Source: Formicarius rufipectus
Taxonomy: Eukaryota > Chordata > Aves > Passeriformes > Formicariidae
Length of the DNA: 64,000 bases
Reading direction: 5' to 3'
NCBI GenBank assembly: GCA_013399695.1
Contig: VXAU01002071.1
Location: 421,958 to 485,957, forward strand
The stretch's first letter is position 1, and every line of letters begins with the position of its first letter. Positions 1 to 11,000 of this stretch are shown here, one piece after another. Both the position numbers and the translations under genes were made by a program. The notes below the pieces were generated by a model. The model made no database searches, was not told the origin of the DNA, and saw only the letters and a program-made list of their open reading frames with translations.

Positions 1-225
1 GAAAAATAATTTTAAACATAAAAATAAAATAGAAATTAAAAAATAAGACAATTTTAAAATAAAAATGAGAGAAAAGAGAAATAACAATAAATCTTTCAAA
101 GAACAAAGCAGAAACCAAAATAAGATAAAATTTTAAAAGAATAAAGTAAATGAAGCATGAAATAAAAAATTGAAAAATAAAATAATTTAAAATAAATAAA
201 GTATCAAGTGAAATAACAGAGAAGT
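1..225. repeat. A-rich low-complexity DNA
   Basis: The plus strand is almost entirely A with scattered T and G, in runs such as AAAATAA. There is no open frame or gene signal. It lies downstream of the DSTYK polyadenylation signal and is probably a degenerate A-rich simple repeat. Confidence 0.7.
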
Positions 226-254
226 GAGGTGGGCACAGCCCTTGGATTGGCAAC

Positions 255-428
255 ATTCTGGGAATGCCAGGAGAGGGTGGATCCATACAGAATCCTCCTG
301 GAATGCCAGGAGAGGTGGGATCCATACAGAATCCCTCTGGAATACCAGCACAAGGGTCGGATCCATACAGAATGCCCCTGGAATGCCAGAAGTTGGATCC
401 ATACAGAATCCCCCTGGAATTCCAGCAC
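255..428. repeat. Minisatellite, about 40-bp unit, 4 copies
   Basis: Four head-to-tail copies share the core GGATCCATACAGAAT, spaced about 40 bp apart and separated by variants of CCTGGAATGCCAGRAG. Open frames across it on both strands are repeats of the unit and not genes. It lies just beyond the predicted end of DSTYK. Confidence 0.8.
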
Positions 429-494
429 TGCCCACACAATTCCCACAGGTGCATGAAAACAAATAAAAAAACCTTTTTTAATATATATATAAAA

Positions 495-1877
495 AAATGC
501 GCCTGAATTCCTTTATTGCACAAAGCCGGGAAGGTTTCACCTCGACTCCCCCCCCACAGCTCCCTCCTCTCCCTGGGCCGGGCTGGAATGCTGCCGTGCC
601 AAGGAATTCCAGCGGCGAGGGGCAGGAATTCCACAGCCCCCCCCCTCCCGGGATGCAGCGGCTTTCCCGGGAAAGGGAGCCCTGCAGGAGCAGCAAAGGT
701 GGGAAGAACCTCCCAACTCCGTTTCCTCACTGGAGTAAACCAGGTGCATCCTCTGGCCCAGCCCCCACAGGAAGATCCATGGGGAGTTTTCCTCCCCAAA
801 ATGCCCAAGGATGGGATTCCCTCCCCCTCCTCGGGTTTCCCCTCCTTTCCAGCCAAACTGGAGCTTGGAATCCCTCCAAGGAAGGACCTGTTTTCTCCCT
901 CGAGTTTGCTCTGACCACACTCGTGGTTTAAAACCCGCTGAAGAAACCCGAGTTTTGAAAAGGTGCCTGCCTGCCAGAGCCAGCCCAGTTTAAAACTCTC
1001 ATTGCACCTTTGCCACGAACTGAAACCCCTCCCCCCCCAGGTTTTAATTAAAATTAATTGGCACTTTCCCCATGTAGTTGTAACGACTTTGGTGCAGTGC
1101 CACAACCTCTGAGCAGCCTCTCCCCCGAAGGCTGAAGGGCAGGTTTCTTCAGGCATTCAAAGAACTATCATGAAGCAAAATGACAAGAAAAAAAAAGAGC
1201 TTTGTTTGTTTGTTTTTAAACAGGAATAAAGAGGTGGGGGGCACAAAAGGGATAAATAGCTTATAATAAAGGTGAGGGATTGGCAAATCCCCTTAGTAAA
1301 ACATGGAAGCTTTGCTCCTGTCAATGTAAACATCTGGAGTGCTGCAGAAGCTCGTGGAGATGCTCTGAGCTCCTCAACACTTCTAGCCTAGAGTTTTTTA
1401 TTTTTGCTTTCTCCTTCTTCTCCAACCACTCTGGAATTAGTGCCAACCTCTGAGGGATTGGGATAGCTCCGTGTGGCCCCACCTTTTTCCTTTGCTGATG
1501 TGGTCACACAGACAGCACAGACCTCACAAACACACACACAAAATGCTTTGCTGGGTGTTGGCGTGGGGTTGGCAAACAAAGAAAACAAAAATCCCTCCGA
1601 GTTCAAGGGTGTGGGTTTTCCATGCCTTATTTGCACAACTCCACAGGAAAAGCTGCAGTGGGATAACTGGCACTGGTGGGGTTGGGCTGGGACTGCTGTG
1701 GCTGCTCCTCAGGATGGAACAGCCCTCGAGGTGTCCTCTCTCTGAGCAACCTCCTGGCTGTTGGTACCTGTCCCACCCAGGCTGGGCACGGAGCTCCACT
1801 TGGAAGAGCCTCCTGCAGAGTGGGGGGAGGAGGGGGCAGAATTCCCCCCCAATTCCAAATCCTTCTGTGCCTTCTCC
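495..1877 (-). other. DSTYK: DSTYK 3' untranslated region (predicted)
   Basis: This runs on the minus strand from the DSTYK stop codon to the first good polyadenylation signal, about 1.4 kb away. No other open frame in it resembles a protein. A second AATAAA at 1397-1402 (minus) could give a shorter transcript. The exact end cannot be seen from sequence alone. Confidence 0.6.
512..517 (-). terminator. DSTYK: Polyadenylation signal AATAAA for DSTYK
   Basis: The minus strand reads GCAATAAAGG here and is followed by a T-rich, GC-poor stretch, as expected around a cleavage site. It is the last canonical signal before the A-rich repeat. The alternative is the AATAAA at 1397-1402. Confidence 0.55.
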
Positions 1878-2065
1878 TCAGGTCGAGTCATCCAAGCCTT
1901 TATTGGGGTGCTCAGAGCTGGACTTGCAGAGCCTGTCCATGATCCCCTGCAGCATGGGCTGGACAATGCCCAGGAGAGGACGCTGGGAGGAGTCTCCATC
2001 CCAGCAGGCTTCCATCAGCTGCCAGCATTCCTCATCAAACACCGGGAGGCGCTCCGGGCGGACTC
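1878..2065 (-). CDS. DSTYK: DSTYK exon 13 (last coding exon)
   Basis: It follows a CTGTGTTTTTCAG acceptor and completes the glycine codon split from exon 12. It encodes the C-terminal lobe end, starting VRPERLPVFDEECWQLMEAC and ending KGLDDST before TGA at 1880-1878. The DDST ending is the conserved C-terminus of the family. It gives 61 whole residues (776-836 of the visible protein). Confidence 0.96.
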
Positions 2066-5000
2066 CTGAAAAACACAGAGGGACCTGCTGGCCTCAAATC
2101 CCAGGGAAAGCCCTGCCTGGGGCTCACTGGGGCAGGTGAGGGAGCAAAGGGGCTCTGGTGCTCCTGAGAAGGGGCCACATTCCAGCAATGCTGCTGAGAT
2201 ATCACTGTGGTCACCCAGGAGATTGTGGACACTCCCAGAGGATGGGAAACATTCCATGGGACCATCAGCTGGTTTGGGCTGGAAGTGACCTCAAAGACCA
2301 TTGAGGGTTTAATAAAGAATTTCAACACACAACAATTATGTCCACTGGGAAGTCATGGGATCCCAGGCTGGTTTGGGTTGGAAGGGACCTTAAGGATCAC
2401 CTCATTCCACCCACCCTGCTATGGGCAGGGACTCCTTCCATCAGCCCAGGTTGCTCCAACCTGGCCTTGGACACATCCCAGGGATGGGGCAGCCTCAGCT
2501 TCTCTGCCCAACCCGTGCCAGGACCTGCCCATCCTCACAGGCAGGAATTCCTTCCCAATATCCCACCTAATCCTGCCCCTCTGGCAATTTAAAACCACCC
2601 CCCATTTGTCCTGTCACTCTCTGCCCACAGGAAAAGCCCCTCTCTCTCCTTTTTAACCCCCTTCAGGCACTGGAAGGGGCTCTCAGGTCTCCCTGGAGCC
2701 TCCTCCTCTCCAGACTGAATCCCCCCAGCACATTTGGTTTCACTGGAGCCTCCTCTTTGCAACTGTTTGGGAGCAAAATGAATCCTCAGGAAAGAAGTGC
2801 CCCCACCCACCTGCACATTCCAGTACCTTTGGAATGCCAGTTCCACGTGGGAACAGCAGCAAGTGCAGCCTCCTGGCCAAGCAGGAGGCTCACCCAGCTG
2901 AGTTCATCCTTCTCACATGAGGAGGGGAGAGCTGATATGGACAGGAATTAAGGATAAAGGATGGGACATCCTGACACCAGGACACAGCACCAGGGATTGA
3001 GCTGCCACAAAGCCCAGCACTCCCTAAACCCACCCAGGCATGGGAGGGAGTTCAGATTTTGGGGACCAGCTGGCACTGCTTCCCCTCCACATCCAACTCC
3101 ATCAGCAATGCTGCACATGAAGCACTTGGATGTACAAAAACCTCCAGAAACTGCAAGGGATTAAACATTCCTCAGGGGATCAGGCCTGGCTGGCCCTGGG
3201 GGCTGGGTGGCATCACAAGGGTGCAGGTTCAGGAGGGTGAGCTGGAAAAAAGAGCTGGTTTACCAAAAGCCCTTTTATCCTGCTCAGTTTTAGTTCATCT
3301 TCCAGTAGAATCTGTCCAAGTTGAAGTAGATCAGTGTCACTCTTTAGACTGTCCCCAAGCAATGCAACATCATCCTGGCCCAGCAGGAGCAGGGCAGGGA
3401 TTGTCCCCCTGTGCTGGCACTGCTGGGGGACCTCAAATCCTGTGTCCAGCTGTGGTCAGAGTTCAGGAGGGAGATGGAGGGGCTGGAGTGTGTCCAGGGA
3501 AGGGGCTGGGAGTGCTCAGCCTGGAGAAAATGAGGCTCAGGGGTGTTCTTCTGGCTCTGCCAGGAGGGGGGAGCCAGGAGGGGTTGGGCTCTGCTCCCAG
3601 GGAACAGGGACAGGAGGAGAGGGAACAGCCTCAGGCTGGGACAGGGTAGGGGGGACATCAGGAGGAATTTCCTCATGGAAAGGGTCGTCAGGCCTTGGCA
3701 GGGGCTGCCCAGGGAGGTTTGGAGTGTCCAGGCCTGGAGGTGTCCAGGGAATGGTCATGGCACTGAGTGCTCTGGGCCGGGGGACAAGGTGGGCATTGGG
3801 AACAGGGTGGGCTCTTCTCCAACCTCAGTGATCCTGTGAACTTGTACTTTTACCAAGAATAAAAATGGGTTTCCTCATCACCCCGAGGTCTATCCAAGCA
3901 TGAGGCAGCAGAGCTCACACAAGCCTCTGTACCTCTTCTGACGTTGTTCCACAGGTGATCTTTGCTTGCACACCTCTCAAAAGCCTCTGGTAACTTCACG
4001 TGGCCCGAACAGATGTACCAGAAGAGAATTCCAAAGGCATAGACATCCACTGAGTTATCATATTTTCCTGGGATAAAAAGCACACCTGATCAGCAGAACA
4101 ATCACCACCTTCAGCCCTCACAGCTGAGCAGGCTGAGAAATGATTTAAAGCAACCCTGCCTCAAACTTCAACCATAGCTCCACTGCCAGGAGGCCAGAGG
4201 TGTGTGCAGCCCAGTCACACATTAAGAGTCATGGCCAAAGGTGAAGTTAAGGTTTTCCAGTTCTCAGGATTTATACACTTGATCTGCACCTGCAGATCCC
4301 CAGCTGAGCTTCATGGACCAGTGCAGGTGGCTCAGACATATTTCAGAGTTAAACATCAACACCCGGAGGACTCAGCTCTGCCTGGCCCAGGATGGAAGAG
4401 CCAAACATCAGCCTCCCAACCCAGAACCTGGGCAACTAATCACTTACAGCAAGTCCACCCACTAAATTAGGAAAGACTGAGCACCCCAGGTGACCCAGGG
4501 CTAAGCCAATGCTCATGTCTAAGGTCAACGTCCAGCCTGTGGTCAGGAGCATTTCAGTGTTCGTAAGAACCACCTGAATAACATCCCCTGAATTAAACAC
4601 AGAGTTGCTTCAACTGGATTTCAGTCCTGTCCAAGCAGGGACAGCTCTGACAGACCACAAGGGTTCTGGTGAGTCGGTGACTCTGACAAACATCTCAGAA
4701 AAAGCACTCAGAGATCCTCTGCCAGAGGCCCAATGGAGAGTGAATTCAAACACTCCCCATGACAGAACAGCTTGGGAATTCCTGACAGGGGATCCTTCCT
4801 GAAGTGTCTGCCTATGAAAGCCAAGTATTCCCAGCCTCCTAATAACGAATAATTTAACTTTCCAATTGCAGCAGTATTGATCACTTCAGCAAAGCTTATC
4901 AACCCCACAGTCCTCTTTGAATTTTGACACTTAAAATGCAGGGATGGGGTGGGGAAAAATGCCACAGATCATGCATTGGGATGGAATGGAAAGCCAGGTC

Positions 5001-8000
5001 ACCTGGGCTGTGGGGTTTTTATTAACCTTTCCCCCTCATCATGGCCTTCAAAACTGCAGGCCAGCAGTGGATTCAGTGGAGGAACATACCTGTGAAGAGC
5101 TCAGGAGCCATGTGAATGGGGGTGCCCACAATGCTGCCAGACATCATGGCCTCTGGTTTGCAGAACCCCAAGTCCGTGATTTTGGCCCGATTCTTTTTGT
5201 CCAGCTGTAGAGGAACCCACAGGGGCAGCTGCTGACCACACTGCTGACCACACTGCTGACCACCCCTTCCCACACAGAGGGGCCCAAGCTCTTTCCACTG
5301 CAAGGGCTGGGCACTTGTCCTTGGGAAGCTGCTCTTGGACCTTCAGCTGGCTGAGCCCAGTAACAACACAGGCCTCCACTTGTCTTCATCGAGGGTGTGG
5401 CTGGGATTTAAACAGAACTAGGAACTGGAAATCCCACCCGGAGTTCAAGCTGTCTACACTCAAGAGAAGTCACTCCCCTGGCCCCCTTTGCCCCAGGCCT
5501 TCTACAAAGAGTCAGGGAACCCTCCAGTGCCAGCCCAGCTGTGGCTGACACCACCACAGCTTGAGAGATCCTGCATGAAGAACCTCACTTGAACTTCTCC
5601 CTCATCTCATTCATCCCTCATCTTCTTCCTCATCTAAAAAGGTGAGGAAGGCTCCAGGATTAGGCAGAGTGTTCCTTACCAAGACATTTTTCAGCTTGAT
5701 GTCCCTGTGCACCAGCCCCTGACTGTGCAGGTACCGGATTCCTTCCACCACATCCAAGGCAATCTGCAACCGTGTCTCCAGTTCCAGCCCAGCCTGAGGG
5801 ACAAACACACACACTGAACTCCTACAGGTCACTTCTCATTGACCAAAGTCACTGGAAACGAAGCAACCTCAGCTTTGCCTTACAGGTCAATAGGTATTTA
5901 GATGTGGATTTTTTAAATTACACAACTGTGGAATGACTTGGGTTGTGAAGGAACCTTAAAGCTCATCCAGTTCCACCACCCACCACGGGCAGGGACACCT
6001 CCCACTAGTCCAGGTTGCTCCAAGCCCTGTCCAGCCTGGCCTTGGACACTCCCAGGGATGGGCATGGCTGTGTCAGATCTATCTACCACAGACACAGGGT
6101 GTTGGTACCTTCAGCCCCGTGTAGAGGTCCCTGTGCAGCCGTTCCATGATCAGCAGGACAGCAATGCTGGAGCCTCCTCCATAACCATAATCTATCACAG
6201 ATCCATGGAGGTGCACGAGCCTCTCATGTGTCTGCAGAGACCTGGAGAAGGTTCAGCACAGAAAACTGGTCATTTTTAGCCCCATCCCCTCCACCCCAGG
6301 CCAAGCCTCTGCTCCTAAGGGGAACATGCCCAGGAGCTGCAGCTCCAGCACAGCACTGAGGGCTCATGCAGCAAAAATGCACAGTTCAGAGCACCACAAC
6401 AATACACAGCTGTCTGAGCCAATTCAACTCAAAAAAGTCCTATTAGAGGTTAGAGTTCCAAAAAAACCATCCTGTATTATTTCATCTGTCTGTGCTGCAG
6501 CACCTGCCTGCAGCTGTTTACCGAAAACAAGCTGCTTTCTGCACTGCAGAGCCATCATTTTCCTTTGTGGATTCAGACAGACTGGGAAAAGAGGGATGAT
6601 TCAACACCAAAATCCAGGGGAGAAGAACTGCTTGCTATTTTAGCCTATTAATTCACATTTACTCTGCAAATGAGTGAAAATTTGAACAGCACAGACTCCA
6701 GAGAGTCACCTCAAGGCAGGGAGGAGGATGTTGGCCCACCACTCTGTGCCTGTCCCCCTGGGCAGTGACACTGGCAAAGTATCCTGCCTTGGCTAGGAAT
6801 GGCAGCTTGGCATTCCATGGGGGTCAAGTCACTGATTCCAGAACAAAAGTCGAGGCAATGAGGCCCTGCCTATGCAATCCAGACACTGGCAGCACCCCAG
6901 GACGTGGCACTCTGGTCTGGAGGACAAGGTGGGGACGGGGCACGGGATGGACTCCATCTCAGAGGGCTCTTCCAACCTCAACAGCTGCAAAATGAAGGAG
7001 ATCCACATGGAATGAGAGGAGCCCTTAGGACATACACACCTCATGTAGTGAAACTCGAGTGCCAGGTCATTCCAGTGCTTCTCATCTGGAGGAACAACAG
7101 ACTTGAGGGCGCAGGGGAAGTGGCCTCCCCAGCTGTCACACAGGTACACCACACCGTACTGCCCTCGGCCCAGCTCCCGGCCCAGCTTGGGTTTGCCTGC
7201 AAGGCACAGCACTCAGACACCACCACCACGGGGGTCTCTGCCCTCCACAGCCCCCCAGAGGGGCAGCCCCCAGCCTGGCCTGGGCCAGCAGCAGCATTCA
7301 GGGAACTGGGGGTGGAACGTGGCAGCTGGAGGCTCAGGGGGCAGCTGAGCAAAGAGCTTGTCAGAGGTTTCTGTCGCTGAATTTTAGTAAAAGGAGGAGC
7401 TACCAGGATGGCTTCTGTTAGAAGCTGCCAAAAGCTTCCCCTGTCCTGTGGAGCCAAGGACAGCCAGGGCCAGGAGGGACTTCCTGTTTGATGGCCAAAG
7501 TTGAGCCAATTAGGAACCACAGTCACAGCTCCGGCATAACATAGTTAAGAATTTAGGAGTGTGGGGCAGTTGGAAATTCCAGCCATGGGATAAAAACTAC
7601 AGAGACCAAGGTGAGCGCAGGAGGAGGAGAAGGAGGGACCCCACACTGGAGCGGGGAAGAGGGGGAAGGATTAAATGTTATTCCATCCCTCCTGCAGCCC
7701 AGGGAGATCCATCGGGGTGCACAGACCCCCCTGCAGCCCATGGAGGGACCCACAGGACGAGAGCAATGGCAGCAACAACAACCCCCTGCAAACCCCCCAT
7801 TCCCTATTCCCTGGAACAGCTGGAAAAAGGGAGGAGTGGGAGGAGAAAGGTGTTCTTAAGACTGATTTCTTTCTTTCTTTTTAGCTTTATTGCTTTTAGT
7901 TTTAGTTCTTATCCTGTAAGTAATAAATTTAAGTATTTAGCCACTCTGAGTTCACTTTGCCATCACCTCTCAGTTGTTGGTTTTTTTGCCTTTTCTCTTT

Positions 8001-11000
8001 TTCCTTTCCCTCTGGGAAAGCGGGGTGGGCCCTGGAGGTTTGGGTGGGCACCGGATGAAAACCACCACTCTGCTCCCTCCTCCCACCCTCCCTTGGCTGC
8101 CTCGGGAGGAGGGACAGGGTGGCACAGAGGGCACAGCTGGCAGGGTGCTCACCGTGCAGCAGCACATCCTGCAGGGACCTGCTCTCCAGCGAGAGGCGGG
8201 CGAGCCGCGGAGCGTGGTCCTTCCGCACCTTCAGCCACAGGTCCTCGGTCCTCTCCAGCCGGCCCGAGTGACCATCCTCCAGCTGCAGGAGACACACACA
8301 CTGTCACACCCTGCTGGCTGCCCTGGAGACACACTGGGACCAGGCTGTGGAGCCCTGACTGGGCAGTCACAGTCTGCAGGCCTTCCCCTAGAAACTGGGG
8401 GCAAGGCTAAGGAAGTGTTCCATCCCATTCCGTGACGGGATCAGGTGTATAAAAGACAGAGAGGGAGGTTCCTCTGCCCTTTTTTCCCCCTCTTCTCTCC
8501 CTTGTCAGGTGAGCACAGACAGCAGTTCTCAGTGTTTAGCCCTTGCTTATCTCTGAGTTCAGGCCTGGCTGAGGGCTGAGGCTGTGTCAGTGCAGGAGGA
8601 AAGGAACTCACTTCTCCTAAGGGAAGTTGGTGAGATCTTATTGGGTTAGTTGTTCTACTGAGATAACTTCTGGGATTCCATTGTGTGGGTCTGTTTTGTT
8701 TTTACCCTTTTGGTCCTTTTCCCTTTCTCCTTTTCCTCTTTTGGGATTGTTTGAGATTGCTTGGAATCCTTGTGCATACATACATAGCGTTTAGTTCTAT
8801 ATACATGAAATATCTGTAAATATATTTATATATTCCTTTGGTACAAATTTCCTTTTTGCTACTTTTTTCCCCCTTTTCAGGGGGCGCTGGAGGAGCCCAC
8901 AGCTGTGTTTGGCAGGGAGCCAAGCAAAACTCACACAGCAGTTCAAAAAGAAGACCCTGCATTAGAGCCCTGGGAGCAGCTCTACCACCTTCCCCTGCTC
9001 TGACAACCACTCCTGCAACCAAACCCCTCCTCCCCTAAATGTAGGAGCCCCACCCTGAGCAGCCCCCCAGGCCCACCTGCCGCAGGGAGGCTGCAAAAGC
9101 CTCGTGGGAGCTGTTGAGTCTGGTCCTGAACTGGCTGCAGATGCTCTTGGCCAGCTTGGAAGCGCTGAGGCTCTCGATGGCATCCTGGGCAACCTTCCTC
9201 TTCCAGTCGCTGGTGATGGCAGGGGGGCTGACCCATGTGATCCGCTGGATTATCTGGGAAAACGGGACACAAGAGGGCTCAGGCACTGACAGGGGAAGGG
9301 TCCAGGGTCGGTGGGTTTACTCAGACTGCTCATACAGCTGGTGGGAACACATCACCTGCACACCGAGCTGGGCTAAGTCACTACCCTGCAGTAATTTCCT
9401 AACCATTTATTCAGAGGCTGGGCAGGCCCTGGCACAGGTTGGGCAGAGAAGCTGTGGCTGCCCCATCCCTGGGAGTGTCCAAGGTTAGGTTGGATGGGGC
9501 TTGGAGCCACCTGGAAGGTGTCCCTGCCCACGGCATTGGGTGAGCTTTAAGGCCTCTTCCAACCCAAACCACTCTGGCATTCCATAATTCCAATCCATTC
9601 CAACACTGTTGTAAACCACATTGAATAAGAGGTTTGGTTTGACTGAGCAGCTGCCCAGTTCTTTCCTAAAATCCCACCATCCCTTCCCACCTGACCAGGA
9701 ACAGCTCCAGCAGCCACCACCAGGAAACCCACATGGCTGTGGTGCAACTTGTGGGCTGACAGAACTGGCAGCACAAGTCCAGAAAAATCAGGGAGAGGGA
9801 TTCTCCCAAAGTAGCAAAACCTACACTGAAGCTTCTTTTAGCTGGACAGACTGAGTGGAAATGCCAGGTGCTGGAATGCACCACTTCCAGTAATTACCAG
9901 GTGGTTAATTGCCCTGCCATGCCCTTCATTAGAAGCCACAGAAATCCAGGTGCTGCACAGCCGGTGTGGATCCCTGTCCCAGCCTGCAGGAGGGATCTGA
10001 AGGGTTCTGAGCACTCAGTGTGCACTGCACCGACCTGGGCAAGAGGCACTTTCCTCCCACCCATCCACAGCAGGAACCTCAAGAGGGAGAAGGCAACAAA
10101 GGTCACCTCCAGCTCGGAGCAGGGACTGCAGCAGAATGAATGGCTTAACACAAAGGACTGTAAAAACAAACCAGAGCAAATCGGGTCTGCTCTGCGGGGA
10201 GAAGAGTGAATCGACTTAAATCGAGACACACGGCAAAACAAGCAAACAAAAACCCACAAGAAACCCACAAACCCAAACAAACAACACTGCTCCAAACAGT
10301 CACTAGTTGCAAAATGCCCTTTGCTCCTCTGCCCAAGAAGACACTCAGACGGTCTTTGCTTTAAATCAAATATTAGAACCACAGAATTCCAGATTGGTTT
10401 GGGTTGGAAAGGACCTTAAACACCATCTTGTTCCACGCCCTGCCACAGGCAGGGACACCTTCCATAGACCAGGTTGCTCCAAATATGGCCTTGAACACTT
10501 CCAGAGATGTGAATCCCCAGGAGTACCTGCTGGAGGTGCCCATACCTGTTTGATCTGTTCCCACAGCATCCTGGTCACTGTTGAGCCAGAGTGGAAAGTG
10601 ACTTCGACATGATAAGCTGCATTTAGGATCTGGAAGGCAGGAAAGGGTGTCAATATGGGAACTGGGCAAGCCCAAAACTCTGCTGGCCCCTGAAAACGAA
10701 AAGATGGTGCTCTGTGGGATAACCCAGGAATGACTTGGCTATTCATTTATTGTACTGAGCTCAGAGGTGTTTCTAGGCTGTAACCTCATTATTATGATAG
10801 GCAGATTCAGGAAAATTAAGTGTTAGGCCCTTAAGTGACTGCTCCCCAGTTTTGGCACCTCCTTTAATGACCCCAAACCCCACATATTCCAAGGCTGTGT
10901 CCCTCTGGAGTCAGTGTCCCACTGATGTCCCACCACCCCCAGTGGGTCGAGATAAGGCCAGTGATGAAGAACACTCCAGAGAGCCATTCCAGCCACTGTA

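Larger units (their letters stand above)
2066..3932. other. DSTYK intron 12, repeat-rich
   Basis: No coding exon is seen here. The intron holds a minus-oriented CR1 piece (2345-2745), a weaker piece just before it (about 2250-2315) and a longer plus-oriented CR1 piece (about 3375-3845). The remaining sequence looks unique and unremarkable. Confidence 0.7.

Noticed and set aside
6229..6232. Alternative acceptor CTCTGCAG for DSTYK exon 9
   Set aside because: Using it would drop the conserved Ser-Leu-x-x residues and break the split arginine codon. The AG 12 bp upstream fits better.
7559..8410. Plus-strand open frame of 283 codons
   Set aside because: It runs through an LTR-like block and antisense to DSTYK exon 7. 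No protein family is recognisable.
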